From contig NZ_CP101990.1 in the NCBI RefSeq assembly GCF_024508295.1, positions 2,418,001 through 2,482,000 on the forward strand: a DNA stretch of 64,000 nt, read 5' to 3'. Below are positions 58,293 through 64,000 of the stretch, in pieces. The stretch is from Aeromicrobium duanguangcaii (GTDB lineage Bacteria > Actinomycetota > Actinomycetes > Propionibacteriales > Nocardioidaceae). The translations under genes were made by a program, and so were the position numbers. How positions within the stretch are numbered: the stretch's first letter is position 1; each line of letters starts with the position of its first letter. Below the pieces are notes generated by a model. It did no database searches and was not told the origin of the DNA. It saw only the letters and a list, made by a program, of their open reading frames with translations.

Positions 58293-58299
58293 GACCCCC

Positions 58300-58923
58300 G
58301 TGACCACCCAGATCCTCGAGCCGCGCAAGCGGCCGACGCAGGAACGCAGCAAGGTCAAGTTCGACCACCTGTTGCAGGTCTCGCGTGACCTCCTGCTGGA
58401 GACGGGGTTCGAGTCGTTCACGTGCGAGGAGGTCGCGCAGCGCGCCGGCCTCCCGATCGGCACCCTGTACCAGTTCTTCGCGAACAAGTACGTGATCGTG
58501 TGCGAGCTCGATCGCCAGAACGCCGTGGCGATCGCGTCCGAGCTGGACAAGCTGGCCAGCGAGCTGCCGACGCTGGACTGGCTCGTCCTGCTCGACCGAC
58601 TCGTCGACCACATGTCGCAGCTGTGGATCAACGATCCCTCCCGCAGCGCCGTCTGGTACGCCGTGCAGTCGACTCCGGTCACCCGGGCGACCGCCGAGAT
58701 CACCGAACGCGAGCTCGCCGCTCGCGTCGCCCACGTGCTGGCGCCGCTGACGCCGGGCACGCCGCGCGACCGGCGCAAGATCATGGCCGAGGTGCTCGTG
58801 CACATGGCCTACTCGATGTTGAACTTCTCGGTCCGCGATCTGCAGGAGCACGACGAGGCCATCACCGAGCTCAAGCGGCTCCTGGCGTCCTACCTGCTGG
58901 CCGCCGAGGCCGGCGCCACCTGA
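58300..58923 (+). CDS. TetR-family transcriptional regulator
   Basis: A 207-residue repressor. The N-terminal HTH is seen in RDLLLETGFESFTCEEVAQRAGLPIGTLYQFFANKYVI (about 30-67); the C-terminal ligand domain is all-helical (LDKLASELPTLDWLVLLDRL ... KRLLASYLLAAEA). The adjacent fabG-phosphotransferase genes and their palindrome suggest control of fatty-acid or lipid turnover. The gene's 3' end overlaps the end of the convergent epimerase gene by 34 bp. Confidence 0.85.
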   Translation: MTTQILEPRKRPTQERSKVKFDHLLQVSRDLLLETGFESFTCEEVAQRAGLPIGTLYQFFANKYVIVCELDRQNAVAIASELDKLASELPTLDWLVLLDRLVDHMSQLWINDPSRSAVWYAVQSTPVTRATAEITERELAARVAHVLAPLTPGTPRDRRKIMAEVLVHMAYSMLNFSVRDLQEHDEAITELKRLLASYLLAAEAGAT

Positions 58924-59726
58924 GCCCTCCCCTCCCTCGAGATTTGCTCCTGTTCCGACCTTTCAGAGGCCCTGAAAGGTCGGAAGGGGAGCAAATCTCG
59001 CGTCAGGTGGCGGCCAGGACGCGGCTGGGCCGATGATCCGGCGACACGCGCGGCCACGTCGAGAACGGACCGCAGGTCGGTCGTCGGGCCGGTGGCGTTG
59101 AAGGTTCCCTCGACGCGTCCCTCGGCGAGGTCGACGAGCCACGCGGCCAGGTCGCGGACGTCGATCATGGCGCAGGGGAAGTCGGGGTCGTCCGGCACGA
59201 CCACCTCGGCCCCCACCGGGTGCGCGAACCGCCACGGCCAGTATCCGGTGCGCCCCGACCAGTCCCCCGGCCCGGCGATGAGTCCCGAGCGCACCACGGC
59301 GGACGGCCCGGCGGTCCTCACGGCCTGCTCACACGCCACCTTCGCCGCGCCGTAGTCGTCGTCGGACGTCATGTCGTCGGCCTCCAGCGGAGCCAGGGTC
59401 GCGGCGTCCTCGGACTGCTCGATCGCCGAGAAGTCGGCGTAGGCGTTGCCGCTCGACACGAACACGCGATGGTCGGCGGCCATGTCGCGCACCGCACGGC
59501 GCATGTGCCCCGGCTGGCGCGCGACGTCGATCACCCCGTCCCAGTGCCGGTCGGCCACCGGCGCCAGGCCATCGTCCTGGTCGCGGTCGACGGGGACGAA
59601 CTCGGCGCCCTCCGGCGGCGCGGACGAGCCGCGCGCGGCGCAGGTGACGCGATGCCCGCGGCCGATCGCCGTCCGGGCGATCTCACGGCCGAGGAACGCG
59701 GTCCCACCCAGCACGAGGAGCTCCAT
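58890..59726 (-). CDS. NAD-dependent epimerase/reductase, C-terminally truncated
   Basis: A 278-residue SDR protein. LVLGGTAFLGREIARTAI binds NAD, VFVSSGNAY and YGAAKVACEQAV hold the catalytic Ser and Tyr-x-x-x-Lys, and SGLIAGPGDW and FNATGPTTDLRSVL are typical of the extended reductase family (about 330 residues). Homology stops near residue 224 (VAARVAGSS); the last ~50 residues (PFRPFRASERSEQEQIS...) are read from hairpin repeat B1 and the end of tetR. So the C-terminal substrate domain is lost and the enzyme may be inactive or altered. The ATG at 59726 is used. Confidence 0.7.
   Translation of the reverse strand: MELLVLGGTAFLGREIARTAIGRGHRVTCAARGSSAPPEGAEFVPVDRDQDDGLAPVADRHWDGVIDVARQPGHMRRAVRDMAADHRVFVSSGNAYADFSAIEQSEDAATLAPLEADDMTSDDDYGAAKVACEQAVRTAGPSAVVRSGLIAGPGDWSGRTGYWPWRFAHPVGAEVVVPDDPDFPCAMIDVRDLAAWLVDLAEGRVEGTFNATGPTTDLRSVLDVAARVAGSSAQPRPGRHLTRDLLPFRPFRASERSEQEQISREGRAQVAPASAASR
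58938..59000 (+). repeat. Hairpin repeat family B, copy 1
   Basis: A 63-bp near-perfect palindrome starting CGAGATTTGCTCC and ending GGAGCAAATCTCG, with inner arms CCGACCTTTCAG / CTGAAAGGTCGG. It lies 14 nt after the tetR stop and is read through by the truncated epimerase. It is followed by CGTCAGG, similar to the GGTCAGG that follows copy 2. Confidence 0.88.
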
Positions 59727-59780
59727 CGCCCCAGCCAACCGCCGCAGCCGCACCTGCGGAAGCCGTGTTCACCGGGAGCG

Positions 59781-59843
59781 CAAGATTTGCTGCCATCTCG
59801 ACGTCTCAGGGGCGGTGAAAGGTGGGAATGGGAGCAAATCTCG
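59781..59843 (+). repeat. Hairpin repeat family B, copy 2
   Basis: A diverged 63-bp copy in the same orientation: CAAGATTTGCTGCC at the left and GGAGCAAATCTCG at the right. It is positioned 2 nt beyond the acpS stop and about 55 nt upstream of the epimerase start. The inner stem is weaker than in copy 1. It flanks the epimerase gene on the other side. Confidence 0.8.
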
Positions 59844-59845
59844 GG

Positions 59846-60259
59846 TCAGGCGGAGAGGGTCACCATCGCGGTGGCGTAGTCGCCGTCGTGGCTGAGGCTC
59901 ACGTGGATGGCGACGTCCGGCAGGCGCTTCGCGACCTCGCCCAGCAGACGCACCCGCGGGCGGCCCCAGGCGTCGCGGATGATCTCGATCGACGCGTGCA
60001 CGTGCTCGTCCATCACCGGGGGCTCGCCCCACAGCGACTCCGACCAGGCCTTGATGAACGCCTCCTTCGCCGCCCACCGGGCAGCGAGTGACGCCATCTC
60101 GAGATCGGGGGTGCGACGCCCGGGGCCCGAAGGCGAGCTCCGGGCGTCGCGGCGCTCGGCAGCGGTGAAGGCGCTGCCGGCGCGGGTGCCCGGTCGCCGC
60201 AACTCCTCGGCGAATCCGGGCACGTCCACGAGGTCGATCCCCGTGCCGATCACCGGCAC
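59846..60259 (-). CDS. acpS: Holo-[acyl-carrier-protein] synthase
   Basis: A 137-residue phosphopantetheinyl transferase. IGTGIDLVDVPGF (metal-binding Asp), LAARWAAKEAFIKAW (Glu and Lys) and VSLSHDGDYATAMV are the family blocks. It activates the ACP domain of the FAS-I encoded immediately upstream; the genes overlap by 10 nt. The fas-acpS order is the mycobacterial one. Confidence 0.95.
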   Translation of the reverse strand: MPVIGTGIDLVDVPGFAEELRRPGTRAGSAFTAAERRDARSSPSGPGRRTPDLEMASLAARWAAKEAFIKAWSESLWGEPPVMDEHVHASIEIIRDAWGRPRVRLLGEVAKRLPDVAIHVSLSHDGDYATAMVTLSA

Positions 60260-63200
60260 GCGTACACCCCGTCGTCTCCGAGCCGGGCACTGTCGTCGAG
60301 CAGCAGCGCGGCCTCACGCTCGCGCACGCCCGACTCCCCCAGCCGACGACCCGCGGGACGCCGGTACAGCGCGTCACCGCCGTACATCGCGTCGACGAGC
60401 CGCATGCGGCCCTCGATCCGGCGACGCTCGGCCGCCTCGAGGTAGCGCTCGCGCTCGTCGGCAGGCAATGTCTCCACGAACGCCTGCGGGTGCACCACGG
60501 CGATCAGCCCGGCCACGTGACCGAAGCCCAGGCTGGTCAGCAGGCCCGCCTTGAGCGGCCCCGTCGCCAGCGACTCGCGCAGCCAGACCAGGTGCTCGTG
60601 CTCGGCGAGGTCGTCCATGACGCAGTCCAGGCTGCGGTTCGGCGGCAGCACGCCACCCTCCAGCACCTGGCACAGCCCGATCAGCTGGAACGCGGCCGCG
60701 CCGCCCTTCGCGTGACCGGTCAGCGCCTTCTGGCTCATGACGAACAGCGGGTTGCCGTCGCTGCGACCCAGCGCCGCGGCCAGCCGCTCGTGCAACTCGG
60801 ACTCGTTGCGCTCGTTGACGCCCGTCGACGTGTCGTGCTTGGACAGCACTCCGATGTCGTCGGCGCCCACGCCCAGCGCGGAGAGCGAGCGAGCCAGCTG
60901 CGACTCGCGGCCGCCGCGACCCGCCGCCAGGGCACCGAGGCCCGGAGCCGGGATCGACGTGTGGACGCCGTCGGCGAACGAGGCCGCGTACGCGACGACG
61001 CCGAGCACCGGCAGGCCCATCTTGGCGGCCAGATCACCGCGCGCCAGCAGGATCGTGCCGCCGCCCTGCGACTCGACGAACCCGCCGTAGCGGCGGTCGT
61101 TGGCCCGGCTGAAGTAGCGGTCCTCGATCCCCTTGGCCGCCATGGCCGCGGACTCCGCCGTGGCCGACATGTCACCGAAGCCGACGATCCCCTCGACCGA
61201 GAGGTCGTCGAAGCCGCCGGCGACGACGAACTCGGCCTTGTTGAGGCGGATCTTGTCCACGCCCTCCTCGACCGACACGGCCGTGGTGGCACAGGCGGCG
61301 ACCGGGTGGATCATCGCGCCGTAGCTGCCGACGTAGGACTGCACGACGTGGGCGGCGATGACGTTCGGCAGCGCCTCCTGCAGGATGTCGTTCGGCTTCG
61401 CCTCGCCCAGCAGGGTGTCGATGTACAGCGAGTGCATCGACGACATGCCACCCATGCCGGTGCCCTGCGTGTTGGCCACGAGGGTCGGATGGGTCCAGCG
61501 CATCAGCTCGGCCGGCGTGAAGCCGGACGACAGGAACGCGTCCACCGTGCAGACGAGGTTCCACAGCGCCACGCGGTCGACCGCCTCGACCATCTCGGCC
61601 GGAACGCCCCAGACCGTGGGGTCGAAGCCCGTCGGGATCTGGCCGCCGACCGTACGGGTCAGCTTCATCCGGCGCGGCACCCGCACCTGCGTGCCCGCCT
61701 TGCGGGTCACCGTCCACTCGCCCTCGCCGTCCTGTGCGATCACGGTGTGCTGCGGGTCGGCGTCGCGCATGGCCAGCGCCTCCGCCTCACCCGAGACCGT
61801 GAACGTCAGGTCCTGATCGAGGTAGACCGACGCCAGCAACGGGGCGCTGTTGTCGACCATCTCGCCGTCGTCGGCGTACCGGCGCACGCCGATCCGCTCG
61901 CGAACGGCGTCCTCGTAACGATCCGCGATCTCGTGCTCGGCGACGACCTCGCCGGAGGCGGTGTCGAACCAGCCGCGGTTCGTCGCGTCCCAGCTGAGCA
62001 GGCCCGTGGACCATGCCAGCTCGAGCACGCCGGCGGCCGACAGGCGGTCCTCGACCTCCATCTCGAAGCGCGTGCGCGCCGAGCCGTACGGGCCCAGCTC
62101 GCCGGCGCCGACGATGACGACGAGGTCCTCCGGACGGGCCGTGACCTCGGCCCAGTCGGGCGTCTGCACACGATCCAGGCGCGACGGCGGTGCGGGCAGC
62201 GCCGGGATCGTCGCGGTGTCCGAGACGTCCTCGGCACCCTGCTCGGCACGCTCGCGCTGGGCCTGCTCGGCCAGGGCCCGCAGGTCCAGGTCGGCGTCAC
62301 CGAGACCACCCGTCAGGTCCAGCGTGAGCGGACCCTCGGCCGCCTCACGGCGGGCCTCGGCGGTGCACGCCTCGAGCAGCGCGGCGGCCATCTCGTCGGG
62401 TGACCACGTGCGCACGCCGGCGGCCTCGACGGCCTCGACCAGCGGGTCGTTGCCGCCCATGAGGCCCGTGCCCCGGACCCAGCCGATGATGGCGTGAGCC
62501 AGCGTGACCTTGTCGGCCCAGCGCTTCTCGGAGCCCCACTTGGTGACCAGCGCGTCGAGCGCGGCCTTCGCCTCGCCGTAGGCGCCGTCACCGCCGAACA
62601 TGCCGCGGTTGGGCGAGCCCGGCAGCAGCACGTGCAGCCGCGCGTCGAGGTTCCGGTCGGTGACCGACGACGACAGGGCGCCGACCAGACGCTCGACCGA
62701 CCACAGCAGGATGCGCATCTCCAGCTCGGCCCGCGGGCCGGCCTCGGTCGCGTCGCCCATGACCCGGCCGGCCGCGAACGGCACGAGCAGGGTCGGGGTC
62801 AGGGCCGGCTTCGAGACCGTCGTGACGCCCGCGGCAGTGCGGGACTGCTCGGTCCCGATCCACTCGACCAGCGCGTCGACGTCCGCGAAGGACGCCAGGT
62901 TCGCCGGGACGACCCAGAGCACGGCTCCGCCCCGGGCGTGCCGGCGGTAGAGGTCCTTGAAGAACGCCAGCTTCTTCGGCGCGAGCGACGACGTGGTCGC
63001 CACGACGGTCGCGCCGCCGGCCAGCAGCCCACCCACGACGGAGCCGGCGATCGAGCCGTCGGCCGCGCCGGTCACGACCGCCACCTCACCGGCGAAGACG
63101 CCGGCACTGGTGTCCCGGGCCTCGGCCGCGATGCGCCCGAACCGCTCGTCACCGGTGCGGGCGAGCCAGTGCTCGGCCTGCTTGGCGACGACCTCGCCGG

Positions 63201-64000
63201 TGCCGACGAACGAGCCGTCGACGTCGTCCCCGTGGGCCAGTCGTGCGAGGTCCTCGCGGGCCGAGGCCCAGCGGTCGTCCAGGACCACGGCGTGCTCGGC
63301 GTCGAAGACACCAGCGGTCGCCTTGATCCAGTCCGAGCCGAGCTCGGCCTCGACGCGCTCGACGACCGTGGCCGCCTGCTCGTCGGGCTCGACCGTCTCC
63401 GGCACGTCGACCAGGTCGAGGTGCTCCAGCACGAGACGCGCGGCCGAGGCCAGCACACCGTCGCGACCCGTGATGGCCGCGGTGAACTCACCCAGCGCCG
63501 CGGCGTCGATCGTGGCTCCATCGCCACCACCGGCCGACGGCATCTGGACAGTCACCCCGTGGCGCGCGGCCACGGACTGCACGGCTGCGTCGATCGCCGC
63601 GTCGACGTCGCCGGCCGAGGCGATGGACGCCTCGCCGAACGCGCCACCGCGGACGCTCTGGCCCTCGCGGGTCACCATCGCCAGCTCGGCCAGGACGTGC
63701 GACGCCCAGCCCGATCCCAGCTGCCACGCACCTGTGACCCGCTCGGCCACGGCCGACTGCTTGCGGCCAGTCGGGCCGAGCACCTTCTTCAGGTGATCCG
63801 AGAACGCCTCGCCCAGCACCGGGCCGAACGGCTTGTAGGTGCGCGCCAAGGCGTCGACCTGCCCGCCGAGCGTCACGAGGTCGGCCTCGGCCGCCCCGTC
63901 GATCGCGCCGAGCGAGAGCTCGCCGCCCAGGTCGATCAGCAACTGGTTGCGCCGGCTGGACGCGCCGTCGGTGAGCGACTCGATCGAGTCGGCCGCACCG
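60250..64000 (-). CDS. fas: Type I fatty acid synthase, C-terminal part (5' end outside window)
   Basis: The last 1,249 residues of a fungal/mycobacterial-type multifunctional FAS-I (about 3,000 residues when complete). The visible part starts just after the ACP domain (SSRRNQLLIDLGGELSLG), continues with the ketoreductase (EVAVVTGAADGSIAGSVV near 63,080; FGGDGAYGEAKAALDALV with Tyr and Lys near 62,580), and ends with the ketosynthase: the active-site Cys in VAACATTAVSVEEG near 61,290, catalytic His in SKHDTSTGVNERN (near 60,830) and KALTGHAKGG (near 60,710). Other FAS domains lie beyond the right edge. It makes long-chain acyl-CoAs from acetyl- and malonyl-CoA. Confidence 0.95.
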   Translation of the reverse strand, partial: GAADSIESLTDGASSRRNQLLIDLGGELSLGAIDGAAEADLVTLGGQVDALARTYKPFGPVLGEAFSDHLKKVLGPTGRKQSAVAERVTGAWQLGSGWASHVLAELAMVTREGQSVRGGAFGEASIASAGDVDAAIDAAVQSVAARHGVTVQMPSAGGGDGATIDAAALGEFTAAITGRDGVLASAARLVLEHLDLVDVPETVEPDEQAATVVERVEAELGSDWIKATAGVFDAEHAVVLDDRWASAREDLARLAHGDDVDGSFVGTGEVVAKQAEHWLARTGDERFGRIAAEARDTSAGVFAGEVAVVTGAADGSIAGSVVGGLLAGGATVVATTSSLAPKKLAFFKDLYRRHARGGAVLWVVPANLASFADVDALVEWIGTEQSRTAAGVTTVSKPALTPTLLVPFAAGRVMGDATEAGPRAELEMRILLWSVERLVGALSSSVTDRNLDARLHVLLPGSPNRGMFGGDGAYGEAKAALDALVTKWGSEKRWADKVTLAHAIIGWVRGTGLMGGNDPLVEAVEAAGVRTWSPDEMAAALLEACTAEARREAAEGPLTLDLTGGLGDADLDLRALAEQAQRERAEQGAEDVSDTATIPALPAPPSRLDRVQTPDWAEVTARPEDLVVIVGAGELGPYGSARTRFEMEVEDRLSAAGVLELAWSTGLLSWDATNRGWFDTASGEVVAEHEIADRYEDAVRERIGVRRYADDGEMVDNSAPLLASVYLDQDLTFTVSGEAEALAMRDADPQHTVIAQDGEGEWTVTRKAGTQVRVPRRMKLTRTVGGQIPTGFDPTVWGVPAEMVEAVDRVALWNLVCTVDAFLSSGFTPAELMRWTHPTLVANTQGTGMGGMSSMHSLYIDTLLGEAKPNDILQEALPNVIAAHVVQSYVGSYGAMIHPVAACATTAVSVEEGVDKIRLNKAEFVVAGGFDDLSVEGIVGFGDMSATAESAAMAAKGIEDRYFSRANDRRYGGFVESQGGGTILLARGDLAAKMGLPVLGVVAYAASFADGVHTSIPAPGLGALAAGRGGRESQLARSLSALGVGADDIGVLSKHDTSTGVNERNESELHERLAAALGRSDGNPLFVMSQKALTGHAKGGAAAFQLIGLCQVLEGGVLPPNRSLDCVMDDLAEHEHLVWLRESLATGPLKAGLLTSLGFGHVAGLIAVVHPQAFVETLPADERERYLEAAERRRIEGRMRLVDAMYGGDALYRRPAGRRLGESGVREREAALLLDDSARLGDDGVYACR

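Overview
This is a gene-dense, GC-rich actinobacterial chromosome segment with no phage, IS element, CRISPR array or tRNA gene. Indicators are an Lsr2 nucleoid protein, a type I fatty acid synthase next to acpS, an lhr-nei2 pair, a tmRNA tag (ADSNRTDFALAA) close to the mycobacterial one, coenzyme F420 genes, a group II truncated haemoglobin, and many start codons placed 6-7 nt after a TANNNT -10 box (leaderless transcripts). A Nocardioidaceae-type organism (Aeromicrobium-like) is my best guess from gene content; the genus is not proven.

Layout. 0-6 kb: end of helicase lhr, nei2, an AbiEi/DUF559 nuclease-like gene flanked by inverted hairpin repeats, two FAD enzymes (a D-amino-acid-oxidase-type oxidoreductase and an EthA-like monooxygenase with its own operator) and VKOR. 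6-16 kb: a full Tad/Flp pilus operon on the minus strand (two Flp pilins, TadE, TadG, CpaB, CpaE, TadA, TadB, TadC) ending in a choice-of-anchor-L/Ig-like surface protein. 16-20 kb: NYN/LOTUS RNase, cold-shock protein, MBL hydrolase, F420/FMN PPOX protein and Old Yellow Enzyme. 20-25 kb: the trans-translation and division block ssrA, amidohydrolase, smpB, EnvC-like M23 peptidase, ftsX, ftsE. 25-34 kb: DyP peroxidase, PCu(A)C lipoprotein, then the F420 pathway: fbiC, a monooxygenase and cofC on plus; cofD and cofE behind prfB on minus. 34-37 kb: small membrane protein, alkaline phosphatase behind a Pho box, and a DUF2510 protein. 37-45 kb: surface glycan genes (SGNH esterase, GT4 transferase, NeuD-type acyltransferase, DegT aminotransferase, a 1,259-residue RgpF-type protein). 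45-51 kb: lsr2 and a second, reduced Tad-like operon, then gene debris and a lipoprotein. 51-64 kb: GAP-family membrane protein, MscS, GlbO, an acyl-CoA carboxylase/thioesterase operon, a FabG/phosphotransferase/TetR group, a truncated epimerase between two copies of a second hairpin repeat, acpS and the C-terminal two-fifths of FAS-I running off the right edge.

The most unusual observation is FbiC. Its CofG half is complete, but the CofH half has lost the segment that carries the radical-SAM CX3CX2C cluster, with the frame intact. It is translationally coupled to a flavin monooxygenase and to cofC, and the nearby CofE lacks the reductase domain fused to it in mycobacterial FbiB. So this F420 locus either depends on genes elsewhere or makes the deazaflavin differently. 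Also notable are two families of about 63-71 bp hairpin repeats, each flanking a single gene, two small genes (54 codons each) that are easily missed, and several strong palindromic operators.
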